From contig NZ_PJZF01000008.1 in the NCBI RefSeq assembly GCF_002858675.1, positions 62,001-126,000 on the forward strand: a DNA stretch of 64,000 nucleotides, read 5' to 3'. The position numbers were made by a program, and so were the translations under genes. This document shows positions 11,639 through 21,767 of this stretch, piece by piece. Source of the stretch: Chimaeribacter californicus. Lineage in GTDB: Bacteria; Pseudomonadota; Gammaproteobacteria; Enterobacterales; Enterobacteriaceae. Numbering within the stretch: the first letter of the stretch is position 1; the number at the start of each line of letters is the position of its first letter. The notes below the pieces were generated by a model. The model was not told the origin of the DNA. It was given only the letters and a program-made list of their open reading frames with translations, and ran no database searches.

Positions 11639-11653
11639 TGAATTAAATATTCA
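11639..11653. promoter_or_regulatory. Putative MurR operator 2
   Basis: Palindrome TGAATTAAATATTCA ending 8 bases before the first murQ ATG. It shares arms with operator 1, and bound repressor here would block the ribosome-binding region and promoter exit. Confidence 0.65.
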
Positions 11654-11661
11654 AAGGCGAC

Positions 11662-12558
11662 ATGATGAACCTAGGCACACTGATTTCTGAAACCCGTAAC
11701 CCCAACACCCTGCAGCTCGATGAGATGACCACGCTGGAGATGGTCACCGCGTTCAATCATGAAGATCGCACGGTGCCGGAAGCCATTGCGCGGGTGCTGC
11801 CGCAGGTAGCGGAGGCGGTCGATCTGGCCGCCGCCGCGTTGCGGGCGGGTGGGCGCATTATCTACCTGGGGGCGGGTACCAGCGGGCGGCTCGGCGTGCT
11901 GGACGCGTCAGAGTGTCCGCCTACTTTCGGCGTGGATCACGGCGTGGTGGTCGGGTTAATCGCCGGGGGGCCGGGCGCTTTGCTGAAAGCGGTCGAGGGC
12001 GCGGAAGACAGCCTGACGCTGGGGGCGGAGGATCTTCAGGCCATTGCGCTGGCCCCGCGCGATCTGGTGGTGGGGCTGGCAGCCTCGGGCCGTACCCCCT
12101 ATGTGATTGGCGCACTGCGCTATGCGCGCGAGGCCGGTTGCGCCACGGTAGCCATTTCCTGTAACCCTGACTCGCCCATCGCCCGTGAGGCCCAGGTGGC
12201 CATCAGCCCGGTGGTGGGGCCGGAGGCGCTGACCGGCTCGACCCGGCTTAAATCCGGCACCGCGCAAAAACTGGTACTGAACATGATCTCTACCGGCGCA
12301 ATGGTAAAAACCGGCAAGGTTTACCAGAACCTGATGGTGGATGTGAAAGCCACCAATGAAAAGCTGGTGGATCGCGCCTGCCGCATCGTGGTGGACGCCA
12401 CCGGCGCAGAACGGCGTGAAGCGGAACAGGCATTGCAACAGACCGGCTTTGAGGTGAAACCGGCCATTCTGATGATTCTGGCCCAGGTATCGGCTGACGA
12501 AGCCCGTCAGCGCCTGGCACAACATAACGGCTATCTGCGCGCGGCGATCGCGGGCTGA
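11662..12558 (+). CDS. murQ: N-acetylmuramic acid 6-phosphate etherase
   Basis: SIS-domain lyase of 298 residues that removes D-lactate from MurNAc 6-phosphate to give GlcNAc 6-phosphate in cell-wall recycling and MurNAc use. The sugar-phosphate loop is [23 protein letters not shown], and catalytic glutamates fall in DASE (84) and GAEDS (115). Counted from the second ATG (11665) these are 83 and 114, as in E. coli, so 11665 may be the true start. It is followed 19 bases later by murP. Confidence 0.96.
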   Translation: MMNLGTLISETRNPNTLQLDEMTTLEMVTAFNHEDRTVPEAIARVLPQVAEAVDLAAAALRAGGRIIYLGAGTSGRLGVLDASECPPTFGVDHGVVVGLIAGGPGALLKAVEGAEDSLTLGAEDLQAIALAPRDLVVGLAASGRTPYVIGALRYAREAGCATVAISCNPDSPIAREAQVAISPVVGPEALTGSTRLKSGTAQKLVLNMISTGAMVKTGKVYQNLMVDVKATNEKLVDRACRIVVDATGAERREAEQALQQTGFEVKPAILMILAQVSADEARQRLAQHNGYLRAAIAG

Positions 12559-12577
12559 CGCCAGATGGGGTGGAAAC

Positions 12578-13939
12578 ATGGACAAAACCACGGCATTGGC
12601 AACAGAAATTCTGGCAGGTATCGGCGGCGAAGCGAACATCAGCAAGCTGGAAAACTGCATGACGCGGGTGCGGGTCGAAGTTAAAGATGAACAGCAACTG
12701 ATGCTGGCCGATCTGCGCAACCTGGACGGCATAAAAGGCTACATCAAGCAGGGGGAGCAGCATCAGTTCATTGTTGGTCCCGGCGCGGCGGCCAAAGTAG
12801 TGGACTGCATGCGCAGCCTGCTGTCAGACAGGCCGGTCACGCCGCAGGACGAGGTGGCACGCAACAAGGCCGCAGCGAAAGCGAAATATGCGGCGCCGAT
12901 GAGCGAAGCGCTGAAAAAGCTGGCGGCGGTCTTTATCCCGCTGATCCCGGCGTTTATCGCCTCCGGCCTGATCACCGGCATCATCAACCTGCTGAAGCGG
13001 CCGGACATCGCCGGGGAGTTTGCCGTTCACTACCCCAATGTGCTGGGGCTGCTGGCTATTTTCGGCAGCGCGGTGTTTGCCATCATGAATATTCTGGTGG
13101 GGGTGAACGCCGCGCGGGTGTTTGGCGGCTCCCAGGCGATGGGCGGGGTAATGGCCGGGATTCTGACCAGCCCGGCACTGGCGCAGATTGTGCTGTTCGG
13201 TGAGCCGTTGCAGCCGGGGCGCGGCGGGGTGATTGCCGTGCTGCTGGTGGTCGCGCTGATGTGCTGGGTGGAGCGCCGCCTGCGCGCCTGGCTGCCGGAA
13301 TCGGTTGAGCTGATTGTCAATCCGTTGTTAACCACCTTAATCACCGCAAGCTTGGCTATCCTTATAGTGCAGCCGCTGGGCGGTTACATCTCTGATGCCA
13401 TTGTGCTGGGGGTAAATCTGGCGCTGGATCAGGGCGGGTTATTGGTGGGCGCACTGTTGTCCGGCTTTTTCCTGCCGCTGGTGCTGTCAGGCCTGCATCA
13501 GGGGCTGGTGCCGATCCACGTGGAGATGGTACAGGCGCACGGGAACAACCCTCTGCTGCCGATTCTGGCGATGGCCGGCGTCGGGCAGGTGGGGGCGGCC
13601 CTGGCGGTATTGCTGAGAACGCGTAATGCGCGGCTGAAAAAAGTGATTAAGGGCGCGCTGCCGGTAGGCATCCTGGGCATTGGCGAGCCGCTGATTTTTG
13701 GCGTGACGCTGCCGCTGGGCAGGCCTTTCCTGGGGGCTTGCCTGGGCGGGGCGGTGGGCGGTGCCTTGATAAGTTACTGGAAAGTGGCTACGGTCATTAC
13801 TTTCGGCATCTCAGGATTGCCGCTGGCTCTGACCATTATTGCCGGTAAAGTGATGTTTTATTTAACGGGGTGCCTGATCACGGTACTGGCCGGATTTATT
13901 TTCACCTGGATATTAGGATTCACCGATCCTGAGGAGTAA
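12578..13939 (+). CDS. murP: PTS N-acetylmuramic acid transporter, EIIBC component
   Basis: 453-residue phosphotransferase permease. The N-terminal EIIB domain (about 1-85) has the phosphorylated cysteine in SKLENCMTRVRV (Cys27). The EIIC domain with about ten membrane segments follows from about 110 and includes the sugar-binding GIGEPLIFGV loop. There is no EIIA domain, so it must use EIIA-Glc (Crr) encoded elsewhere, as E. coli MurP does. It imports and phosphorylates MurNAc for MurQ. Confidence 0.95.
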   Translation: MDKTTALATEILAGIGGEANISKLENCMTRVRVEVKDEQQLMLADLRNLDGIKGYIKQGEQHQFIVGPGAAAKVVDCMRSLLSDRPVTPQDEVARNKAAAKAKYAAPMSEALKKLAAVFIPLIPAFIASGLITGIINLLKRPDIAGEFAVHYPNVLGLLAIFGSAVFAIMNILVGVNAARVFGGSQAMGGVMAGILTSPALAQIVLFGEPLQPGRGGVIAVLLVVALMCWVERRLRAWLPESVELIVNPLLTTLITASLAILIVQPLGGYISDAIVLGVNLALDQGGLLVGALLSGFFLPLVLSGLHQGLVPIHVEMVQAHGNNPLLPILAMAGVGQVGAALAVLLRTRNARLKKVIKGALPVGILGIGEPLIFGVTLPLGRPFLGACLGGAVGGALISYWKVATVITFGISGLPLALTIIAGKVMFYLTGCLITVLAGFIFTWILGFTDPEE

Positions 13940-13942
13940 CCA

Positions 13943-14581
13943 TTGAGCGCGGAACAAGCCCGGCGGGTAGTGTTTTTTGATTTGGATGGAACGCTGCATC
14001 AGCAGGACATGTTCGGCAGTTTTTTACGTTTCCTGCTGTGGCGGATGCCGCAAAATCTGGTGCTGGTGGTGCCGCTGTTGCCGGTCATCGGGCTTGGCCT
14101 GCTGATCGGCGGCCGGGCAACGCGCTGGCCGATGAGCCTGCTGTTGTGGGCCATCACCTTTGGCCATAGCGAGGCGCACCTGCGCGATCTGGAATTGCGT
14201 TTTGTCACCTGGTTCCGCAGCATTGTCACCGCCTTCCCAGTGGTGCAGATGCGCCTGAACGAGTATCTCGACAAGCACAATGCCGAAGTCTGGCTGATTA
14301 CCGGTTCGCCGCAACGGCTGGTGGAGCAGGTCTACAACGGCTCCGAATTCCTGCCCCGCGTGCGGCTGGTCGGCAGCCGTATGGCCCGCCGTAATGGCGG
14401 CTGGGTGCTGCCGCTACGCTGCCTCGGCATGCAGAAGGTGGTGGAACTCGAACAGCGCCTTGGCTCGCCGCTGAAACTCTACAGCGGGTACAGTGACAGC
14501 AAGCAGGATAACCCGCTGCTGTTTTTCTGTGAGCATCGCTTCCGGGTCAGTAAAGAAGGGGAGCTTCAGCAACTTGAGTAG
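13943..14581 (+). CDS. pgpC: Phosphatidylglycerophosphatase C
   Basis: HAD-superfamily membrane phosphatase (YfhB/PgpC), 212 residues, that dephosphorylates phosphatidylglycerophosphate. Nucleophile motif FFDLDGTLHQQDMFG places the aspartates at 13 and 15. Hydrophobic helices at about 30-60 and 70-85 anchor it. The start is a TTG three bases after the murP stop with GAGGAG just upstream; no ATG lies before the catalytic motif. Placement behind murP makes it part of that transcript here, although its role is lipid synthesis. Confidence 0.93.
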   Translation: MSAEQARRVVFFDLDGTLHQQDMFGSFLRFLLWRMPQNLVLVVPLLPVIGLGLLIGGRATRWPMSLLLWAITFGHSEAHLRDLELRFVTWFRSIVTAFPVVQMRLNEYLDKHNAEVWLITGSPQRLVEQVYNGSEFLPRVRLVGSRMARRNGGWVLPLRCLGMQKVVELEQRLGSPLKLYSGYSDSKQDNPLLFFCEHRFRVSKEGELQQLE

Positions 14582-14612
14582 CGGCGGCAACACCGGTGGC
14601 TCAATCTCATCA

Positions 14613-14636
14613 AGGGCGGAATCTCCGCCCTTTTTG
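14613..14636 (+). terminator. Rho-independent terminator after pgpC
   Basis: 8-bp GC-rich perfect stem (14613-14620 / 14624-14631), loop ATC, then a run of five T. Confidence 0.85.
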
Positions 14637-14741
14637 CTGCGTGTCGCCCGGCCGCGACAGGGCGGCGGCAAAAGTTTCCATAATGTATTCCTGCCGCCAA
14701 TGTATGGCGTTTCAGGATCCGGCCCGGTTTGATAGATAAAC

Positions 14742-15305
<564 letters not shown>

Positions 15306-15317
15306 CCCCTCCCGGCG

Positions 15318-16778
15318 TTACTGGGCCAGCGCCTCGGCAGCCGGCACGGCCGGGTAAGCCTGTGCATATTCCGCATCAAGGGCCGCCTGTTGGGCGGCTT
15401 TTTTCTGCCGCTCTTCCAGGTAGCCCACCAGGCTGGCCTGATAGCGGCGGATATTCTCCACGTAATTATACGCCTCCTGGCCGCGTGCATAACCGTAAGC
15501 CGTCTGCGTGTAGTAGCGCCGCTGGCTCAGCATCGGCAACCGCTGTTTTACATCTACCCAGCTGTCCGGGTTGCCCTGTTGCGCTTTGGTGAGTCTGCGG
15601 GCATCCAGCATATGGCCATAGCCCATATTGTAGGCCGCCAGCGCAAACCAGATGCGCTCATCCGGCGGGATGGTGTCCGGCACTTTTGCCATCAGCCGCT
15701 CAAGGTAGAGCGCGCCACCCTGAATGCTCTGCTCAGAATCCAGCCGGTCGCCCACGCCCAGCCCAGCGGCCGTGGCACGGGTCAGCATCATCAGGCCGCG
15801 CACCCCGGTGGGGGAGGTGGCGGTAGGGTCCCAGTGCGACTCCTGATAGGCGATCACCGCCAGTAATTTCCAGTCGATCTGGCGCGCATACTTCTCAAAC
15901 AGCGGTTGCAGCGCGGGCAGGGTGCTGTCAATCGCGGCCAGGAAGGTGCGCGTATCCACATAATCAAAGCTGCCGACATGGCCGAGGTATTTCTCCTCGA
16001 GCCGCGCCAGCGAACCGTCTTCCATCATCTGGCTGAAGAAATCGAGCATCGCCGCGTAGAGGCTGTCATTGCCGCCGCGAGGGAAATACCAGGTAACCGG
16101 CTCCTCTTCGGTAATGTCAAAGGCCACCGCCAGCTGGGGATGAATACGTTGCAACAACCCGATGGTGACGGAATCCCCGATGCTGTACGCCAGTTTGCCG
16201 TCCGCGACCTGCTCCAGCAGTTCACGGCTGGAGAGATCGCTGGAGGACTCCCACGTCAGATCCGGGTGTTTGCCCTCTTTCAGCTGTTTCAGGGTGCTGA
16301 TATACGCCGAGCCGGAAGCCACCGCCAGCCGGCCTTTCAGGGCATCGATGTTTTTCGGCCTGACGCTGCCCTGCCGGTAAACCAGCTGCTGCGAAACCGA
16401 GTAGTAAGCCGGGCCGGCGCGGAAACGGGCGAGCCGCTCGGTGTTATAAATCAGCCCGGCGGCAACCAGGTCAGCGCGCTTATCATCCAGGTCATCAAAC
16501 AGCTCATCGATGCTGCGGCGCGGTGTCACCACCAGCTTCACGCCCAGATAGGCGGCAAAACGCTGCGCCAGCTCGTAATCCAGCCCACCGGCCCCGGTCT
16601 GGGTAGTGTAATAGGTCAGCGGCGAGTTAAGCGTGCTGATGCGCAGCTCACCCCGGGAAAGGATGCGGTCGAGCTGATCGTTTTGGTTGGTGTGCCAGGG
16701 TATGGCCGGCCAGAGGGCAAGCGCCAGCAGCAGGGCGACCGCACCGACCAGAATATAATTTAATTGTATGCGCTTCAA
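15318..16778 (-). CDS. mltF: Membrane-bound lytic murein transglycosylase F
   Basis: 486-residue outer-membrane-associated enzyme that cleaves peptidoglycan with formation of 1,6-anhydroMurNAc. An N-terminal hydrophobic segment (about 10-27) precedes an ABC-solute-binding-like domain (about 45-265). The SLT catalytic domain follows, with the glutamate in [20 protein letters not shown]. The family start aligns best with a TTG at 16778 ([19 protein letters not shown]); upstream ATGs would add 27 or 40 residues not seen in relatives. Divergent from purL. Confidence 0.92.
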   Translation of the reverse strand: MKRIQLNYILVGAVALLLALALWPAIPWHTNQNDQLDRILSRGELRISTLNSPLTYYTTQTGAGGLDYELAQRFAAYLGVKLVVTPRRSIDELFDDLDDKRADLVAAGLIYNTERLARFRAGPAYYSVSQQLVYRQGSVRPKNIDALKGRLAVASGSAYISTLKQLKEGKHPDLTWESSSDLSSRELLEQVADGKLAYSIGDSVTIGLLQRIHPQLAVAFDITEEEPVTWYFPRGGNDSLYAAMLDFFSQMMEDGSLARLEEKYLGHVGSFDYVDTRTFLAAIDSTLPALQPLFEKYARQIDWKLLAVIAYQESHWDPTATSPTGVRGLMMLTRATAAGLGVGDRLDSEQSIQGGALYLERLMAKVPDTIPPDERIWFALAAYNMGYGHMLDARRLTKAQQGNPDSWVDVKQRLPMLSQRRYYTQTAYGYARGQEAYNYVENIRRYQASLVGYLEERQKKAAQQAALDAEYAQAYPAVPAAEALAQ

Positions 16779-16943
16779 ATAGTTGTCTCGTCGCGGCGCG
16801 TGTTCATTGCGTGTGTAAAGTGTTGCCAAAATGGAGCTGAAAGTAGTGTGCCGGGGCATTTTGCTCAACAAAAAGCCAGCGTGCAACTTTATTGGCATCC
16901 TATGCCAAAAGGCAGGCCGGTGCAGTTAATCGCAACAATCACT

Positions 16944-16959
16944 ACGCAAACGGTTTCGT
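16944..16959. promoter_or_regulatory. PurR box upstream of purL
   Basis: The 16-mer at 16944-16959 matches the PurR consensus ACGCAAACGTTTGCGT at 14 of 16 positions. It ends 17 bases before the purL -10, covering the -35 region, as expected for purine repression. Confidence 0.85.
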
Positions 16960-16982
16960 ATGCGGGTGGGATTCTCTATAAT
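16954..16982 (+). promoter_or_regulatory. purL promoter
   Basis: -10 TATAAT at 16977-16982; with a 17-base spacer the -35 position is TTTCGT (16954-16959), overlapping the PurR box. The transcript would begin about 65 bases before the purL ATG. Confidence 0.7.
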
Positions 16983-17053
16983 GGCCGGCGTTTTCCCCCT
17001 GTTGCGCCCAATGAAGCCCATTTGCCTGCGGCTTCGAAGACGAGAGAACTGAA

Positions 17054-20000
17054 ATGATGGAAATACTGCGTGGTTCGCCCGCTTTGTCGGCTTTTCGTAT
17101 TAACAAACTGTTGTCCCGTTGCCAGGAAGCCCGCCTGCCGGTCGATGCGGTTTACGCCGAATATGTACACTTTGCCGACGTCTCTGCGCCGCTCAGCGCT
17201 GACGAACAGACCAAACTGCAACGCCTGCTGAAATATGGTCCCTCTCTCGCCGAACATGCGCCGCAAGGCCGCCTGCTGCTGGTGACCCCACGCCCCGGCA
17301 CGATTTCCCCCTGGTCTTCCAAAGCCACTGACATCGCCCACAACTGCGGCCTGCCGCAGGTCACGCGCCTGGAGCGCGGGCTGGCCTTCTATATAGAAGC
17401 CCCCACCCTGACGGACGAGCAGTGGCAGGCACTGGCGGCACTGCTGCATGACCGCATGATGGAAACGGTGTTCACCGCACTGGAGCAGGCCCAGGCGCTG
17501 TTTGCCCACCACCAGCCTGCCCCGGTTCAGCATGTGGATGTGCTGGGCGAAGGGCGCGGCGCGCTGGAGCAGGCAAACCTCCGCCTTGGGCTGGCGCTGG
17601 CGCAGGATGAAATCGACTACCTGCAACAGGCATTTACCACGCTCGGGCGCAACCCGACCGATATCGAGCTCTACATGTTTGCCCAGGCGAACTCCGAGCA
17701 CTGCCGCCATAAGATTTTCAACGCCGACTGGGTGATTGATGGCGAAGCGCAGCCGAAGTCGCTGTTTAAGATGATCAAAAACACCTTTGAGAAAACCCCG
17801 GATCACGTGCTGTCCGCTTACAAGGACAACGCCGCCGTGATGGAAGGCTCGACGGTGGGGCGCTTCTTTGCTGACGCAGAGGGCGGGCGCTATGACTACC
17901 ATCAGGAAGAGGCGCACATCCTGATGAAAGTGGAAACCCACAACCACCCGACTGCCATCTCCCCGTGGCCGGGTGCCGCCACCGGCTCCGGCGGCGAGAT
18001 CCGTGACGAGGGCGCCACCGGGCGCGGCGCGAAACCCAAAGCCGGGCTGGTGGGCTTCTCGGTTTCCAACCTGCGCATCCCGGGCTTTGAACAGCCGTGG
18101 GAAGAGGATTTCGGCAAACCGGAACGCATCGTCACTGCGCTGGAGATCATGACCGACGGCCCGCTGGGCGGCGCGGCTTTCAACAACGAATTCGGCCGTC
18201 CGGCGCTGCTGGGCTACTTCCGCACCTATGAAGAGCAGGTCAACAGCCATAACGGCGTGGAGCTGCGCGGCTACCACAAGCCGATCATGCTGGCGGGCGG
18301 CATCGGCAACATCCGTGCCGACCACGTGCAGAAAGGCGAAATCACCGTCGGCGCGAAACTGATTGTGCTCGGCGGCCCGGCGATGAATATCGGCCTCGGC
18401 GGCGGTGCCGCCTCGTCGATGGCGTCCGGCCAGTCGGATGCCGATCTCGATTTCGCCTCAGTACAGCGTGACAACCCGGAGATGGAGCGCCGCTGCCAGG
18501 AAGTGATTGACCGCTGCTGGCAGTTGGGCGAGGCGAACCCGATTCTGTTTATCCATGACGTCGGCGCGGGCGGCCTCTCCAACGCCATGCCGGAGCTGGT
18601 CAGCGATGGCGGCCGCGGCGGCCGTTTTGAGCTGCGTGACATCCTGAATGACGAGCCGGGCATGAGCCCGCTGGAAGTCTGGTGTAACGAGTCGCAGGAG
18701 CGTTATGTACTGGCGGTTGACCCGGCCCAGATCGCGCAATTCGACGCCATCTGCCGCCGTGAGCGCGCACCCTATGCGGTGATTGGCGAAGCCACGGAAG
18801 AGCGCCACCTGACGCTGAATGACCGCCATTTCGACAACCAGCCAATCGACATGCCGCTGGATGTGCTGCTGGGCAAAACGCCGAAGATGCTGCGTGATGT
18901 GGCGCGTCAGCAGGCCGCCGGTGCGCCGTTGCAGCGTGAGGGCATCACCCTGGCGGACGCGGTGAAGCGCGTGCTGCACCTGCCGGCAGTGGCGGAAAAA
19001 ACCTTCCTGATCACCATTGGTGACCGCACCGTGACCGGCATGGTCGCGCGCGATCAGATGGTGGGCCCATGGCAGATCCCGGTGGCAGACTGCGCGGTAA
19101 CCACCGCCAGCCTCGACAGCTACCACGGTGAGGCGATGTCGCTGGGCGAACGCGCCCCGGTAGCGCTGCTGGACTTCGCCGCTTCGGCGCGCCTGGCGGT
19201 GGGGGAAGCCCTGACCAACCTGGCGGCCACGCAGATTGGCGGCCTGAAGCGGGTGAAACTCTCCGCTAACTGGATGTCCGCGGCCGGCCACCCCGGCGAG
19301 GACGCTGGCTTGTATGACGCGGTGCGCGCCGTGGGTGAAGAACTCTGCCCGGCGCTGGGCATCACCATCCCGGTCGGCAAAGACTCCATGTCGATGAAAA
19401 CCCGTTGGCAGGCCGGTACCGAACAGCGCGAGATGACCTCACCGCTGTCGCTGGTAATCACCGCCTTTGCCCGGGTGGAAGATGTGCGCCACACCGTGAC
19501 GCCGCAACTGCGTACCGATAAAGGCGACAGCGCGCTGCTGCTGGTTGACCTCGGCAACGGCCGGAATGCGCTGGGCGCTACCGCGCTGGCGCAGGTTTAT
19601 CGCCAACTGGGTGACAAGACCGCTGACGTGCATGACGCCCACCAACTTGCCGGTTTCTTCAACGCCATGCAGGCGCTGGTGGCCGACGAAAAACTGCTGG
19701 CCTACCACGACCGCGGTGACGGCGGCCTGCTGGTGACGCTGGCAGAAATGGCCTTCGCCGGCCATTGCGGGCTGGACGCGGATATTCAGGCGCTGGGTAA
19801 TGATTACCTGGCGGCCCTGTTCAATGAAGAACTGGGCGCAGTGATTCAGGTGAAAGCCGAACAACGCGAAGCGGTGGAAGCGGTGCTGGCGCAGCATGGC
19901 CTGCAAGCGTGTACTCACTATCTGGGCCGCGTCACCGACGGGGATCGCTTTGTCATCCGCAGCGGTGACAAAACTGTTTACAGCGAGAGCCGCCGCACCC

Positions 20001-20947
20001 TGCGTACCTGGTGGGCCGAAACCACCTGGCAGATGCAGCGCCTGCGTGACAACCCGGCCTGTGCCGATCAGGAGCATCAGGCCAAGCAGGAGGAGAGCGA
20101 TCCGGGCCTGAACGTCAACCTGACCTTTGCGATCGATGAAGATGTGGCTGCCCCGTATATCGCTAAACAGACGCGCCCGAAAGTGGCGGTGCTGCGTGAG
20201 CAGGGCGTCAACTCCCATGTGGAGATGGCGGCCGCGTTCCACCGTGCCGGTTTCGACGCGGTGGATGTGCATATGAGCGATCTGCTGGAAGGCCGCCGCA
20301 ACCTGCAGGATTTCCATACGCTGGTGGCCTGTGGCGGCTTCTCGTATGGCGACGTGCTGGGCGCGGGCGAAGGCTGGGCGAAATCCGTACTGTTCAACAA
20401 CCAGGTACGTGATGAGTTTGAGGCCTTCTTCAACCGGCCGCAGACGCTGGCGCTGGGCGTGTGCAACGGCTGCCAGATGATGTCCAACCTGAAAGAGCTG
20501 ATCCCAGGGGCGGAACACTGGCCGCGCTTTGTGCGTAACCAGTCAGACCGCTTTGAGGCGCGCTTCAGCCTGGTGGAAGTGACGGCCAGCCCGTCCTTGA
20601 TGATGCAGGGCATGGCCGGTTCCCGTATGCCGATCGCCGTTTCCCACGGGGAAGGGCGGGTGGAAGTGCGTGATGCGGCGCATCTGGCCGAGCTGGAGCA
20701 TCAGGGGCTGGTGGCGCTGCGCTATGTGGACAACAACGGCAGCGTGACGGAAGCCTACCCGGCGAACCCGAACGGCTCACCGAACGGCATTACCGCCGTC
20801 ACTAACGCCAGCGGCCGTGTCACGGTAATGATGCCGCACCCGGAGCGCGTGTTCCGCACCGTCAGCAACTCCTGGCACCCGGACAACTGGGGTGAGGACA
20901 GCCCATGGATGCGCATGTTCCGCAATGCCCGCCGCCAGCTGGGCTGA
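17054..20947 (+). CDS. purL: Phosphoribosylformylglycinamidine synthase
   Basis: 1297-residue large-type FGAM synthase of de novo purine synthesis. It converts FGAR, glutamine and ATP to FGAM. Domain order: N-terminal PurS-like domain, linker, two AIR-synthase-related ATPase halves (about 210-990; [19 protein letters not shown]), then a class I glutamine amidotransferase (about 1040-1295) with the nucleophilic cysteine in [12 protein letters not shown] and the [13 protein letters not shown] loop. Both ATGs at 17054/17057 are possible. Repressed by PurR through the box upstream. Confidence 0.98.
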   Translation: MMEILRGSPALSAFRINKLLSRCQEARLPVDAVYAEYVHFADVSAPLSADEQTKLQRLLKYGPSLAEHAPQGRLLLVTPRPGTISPWSSKATDIAHNCGLPQVTRLERGLAFYIEAPTLTDEQWQALAALLHDRMMETVFTALEQAQALFAHHQPAPVQHVDVLGEGRGALEQANLRLGLALAQDEIDYLQQAFTTLGRNPTDIELYMFAQANSEHCRHKIFNADWVIDGEAQPKSLFKMIKNTFEKTPDHVLSAYKDNAAVMEGSTVGRFFADAEGGRYDYHQEEAHILMKVETHNHPTAISPWPGAATGSGGEIRDEGATGRGAKPKAGLVGFSVSNLRIPGFEQPWEEDFGKPERIVTALEIMTDGPLGGAAFNNEFGRPALLGYFRTYEEQVNSHNGVELRGYHKPIMLAGGIGNIRADHVQKGEITVGAKLIVLGGPAMNIGLGGGAASSMASGQSDADLDFASVQRDNPEMERRCQEVIDRCWQLGEANPILFIHDVGAGGLSNAMPELVSDGGRGGRFELRDILNDEPGMSPLEVWCNESQERYVLAVDPAQIAQFDAICRRERAPYAVIGEATEERHLTLNDRHFDNQPIDMPLDVLLGKTPKMLRDVARQQAAGAPLQREGITLADAVKRVLHLPAVAEKTFLITIGDRTVTGMVARDQMVGPWQIPVADCAVTTASLDSYHGEAMSLGERAPVALLDFAASARLAVGEALTNLAATQIGGLKRVKLSANWMSAAGHPGEDAGLYDAVRAVGEELCPALGITIPVGKDSMSMKTRWQAGTEQREMTSPLSLVITAFARVEDVRHTVTPQLRTDKGDSALLLVDLGNGRNALGATALAQVYRQLGDKTADVHDAHQLAGFFNAMQALVADEKLLAYHDRGDGGLLVTLAEMAFAGHCGLDADIQALGNDYLAALFNEELGAVIQVKAEQREAVEAVLAQHGLQACTHYLGRVTDGDRFVIRSGDKTVYSESRRTLRTWWAETTWQMQRLRDNPACADQEHQAKQEESDPGLNVNLTFAIDEDVAAPYIAKQTRPKVAVLREQGVNSHVEMAAAFHRAGFDAVDVHMSDLLEGRRNLQDFHTLVACGGFSYGDVLGAGEGWAKSVLFNNQVRDEFEAFFNRPQTLALGVCNGCQMMSNLKELIPGAEHWPRFVRNQSDRFEARFSLVEVTASPSLMMQGMAGSRMPIAVSHGEGRVEVRDAAHLAELEHQGLVALRYVDNNGSVTEAYPANPNGSPNGITAVTNASGRVTVMMPHPERVFRTVSNSWHPDNWGEDSPWMRMFRNARRQLG

Positions 20948-20969
20948 TAAAGCGTGACATCCTGATATC

Positions 20970-20994
20970 AGGCGGCCTTCGGGCCGCCTTTTTT
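20970..20994 (+). terminator. Rho-independent terminator after purL
   Basis: 8-bp perfect stem (20970-20977 / 20982-20989) capped by a TTCG tetraloop and followed by six T. Confidence 0.93.
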
Positions 20995-21006
20995 ATGTCT
21001 GTCTGG

Positions 21007-21024
21007 TGTCGGGAAATTGCGACA
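21007..21024. promoter_or_regulatory. GlrR binding site 1
   Basis: Exact TGTC-N10-GACA, the motif known for GlrR (QseF) upstream of glmY in enterobacteria, about 205 bases before the sigma-54 promoter. Confidence 0.8.
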
Positions 21025-21038
21025 TGCCCGGCTTTGGG

Positions 21039-21056
21039 TGTCTCCTAATGGCGACA
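21039..21056. promoter_or_regulatory. GlrR binding site 2
   Basis: Second exact TGTC-N10-GACA, 32 bases (about three helical turns) from site 1. Confidence 0.8.
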
Positions 21057-21101
21057 CGCAATCGCTTGATTTTATTAGTATATAAATCAAGATGATTAAA
21101 A

Positions 21102-21119
21102 CGTCGGGTTTTAGCGACA
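21102..21119. promoter_or_regulatory. GlrR binding site 3
   Basis: CGTC-N10-GACA, one mismatch to the motif. The AT-rich stretch between it and the promoter (21120-21228) is a natural place for IHF bending, but no clear IHF consensus was found. Confidence 0.65.
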
Positions 21120-21226
21120 GGGTGGGTAGGAAACAACCAGCATTTATCCGGATAGAAAAATAAAATAACCGCCAATAAATATAAAATTATTCTTAAATTT
21201 AATGAGTTAACGGTTTTTATAAAAAG

Positions 21227-21244
21227 TTGGCATACATTGTGCTT
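21227..21244 (+). promoter_or_regulatory. Sigma-54 promoter of glmY
   Basis: -24 GG at 21229-21230 and -12 GC at 21241-21242, separated by exactly 10 bases, in a TTGGCA...TGCTT context. The predicted start is about A21255. With the three GlrR sites upstream this is a complete enhancer-dependent promoter. Confidence 0.87.
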
Positions 21245-21254
21245 ATTAACGCTC

Positions 21255-21445
21255 AGTTGCTCATTCACCTTACTTATGACAGCCCCGCTCAGGCGGACTA
21301 TGCGCTCCATAAGACCCGAATGACGCCAAAGCAAGGTGCCTATCGTCCACCGCACCGATACCGCCGAAAGGCGCTATCACCCGCAGGGCGACACGTTGAG
21401 TGAGGCACCAACCTGACCATCTCCGGCGATGAAGGATTCATCCGA
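21255..21445 (+). ncRNA. glmY: Small RNA GlmY
   Basis: GlmY is the decoy sRNA that binds RapZ and so protects GlmZ, which activates glmS for glucosamine 6-phosphate synthesis. Evidence is position (between purL and glrK, as in E. coli), the sigma-54 promoter with GlrR boxes, and the 5' end. That end begins AGTTGCTCATTCACC and forms the typical first hairpin, CTTATG at 21273-21278 pairing with CATAAG at 21308-21313 around a GC-rich inner stem. The 3' end is uncertain: a small hairpin at 21428-21442 is a candidate, but no T-run follows. Confidence 0.8.
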
Positions 21446-21767
21446 CGAGGTAAAAAAGGATGCGCACGTCCCGCTTCTGATGAATGCCCGGCATCATCAC
21501 ACCGGGGACGTCACCAGGCATCCACCCTTTCCGGTTACGGGGCCTGGCCGCGTAACCCAGATAAACCGGTACGCCGGGAAGAGATTACCATCAGAGTCTG
21601 AGATTTACCCCCTTGCCTGCGGACTCCGTATGGCCGGGCAGGAAGCCCACCGATTTGAGCACCGCATAATGGCGGTGCTTTTTTTTGCCCGTTTTTCAGC
21701 GCTGCTGCGGGTGGGGTATACTGTCGGGCTGCGATGCGCACGGACTCAGCAAGGAGCCGGTTTACCC
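21446..21767. other. Gap between glmY and glrK with a terminator and a candidate promoter
   Basis: No gene is supported here. A reading frame open to glrK runs through it, but it overlaps the sRNA and has no family match. It holds the strong terminator at 21658-21686. Downstream of that is a candidate sigma-70 promoter, TTTTCA (21693-21698), 18-base spacer, TATACT (21717-21722), which would drive glrK independently of glmY. Confidence 0.5.
21658..21686 (+). terminator. Rho-independent terminator between glmY and glrK
   Basis: 8-bp perfect stem (21658-21665 / 21672-21679) followed by a run of eight T. It would end glmY read-through transcripts before glrK. Confidence 0.88.

Noticed and set aside
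16779-16898. Upstream ATG starts for mltF adding up to 40 residues
   Set aside because: They would put a non-conserved stretch before the membrane anchor; the TTG at 16778 aligns with the family start.
16976-18325. Long open frame (449 codons) antisense to purL
   Set aside because: Shadow frame produced by GC-rich codon bias of purL; no recognisable domains and no ribosome-binding site.
21429-21767. In-frame N-terminal extension of glrK by 113 codons
   Set aside because: It overlaps the 3' part of glmY and crosses a strong terminator (21658-21686); the ATG at 21768 has a proper AAGGAG and yields the family length.
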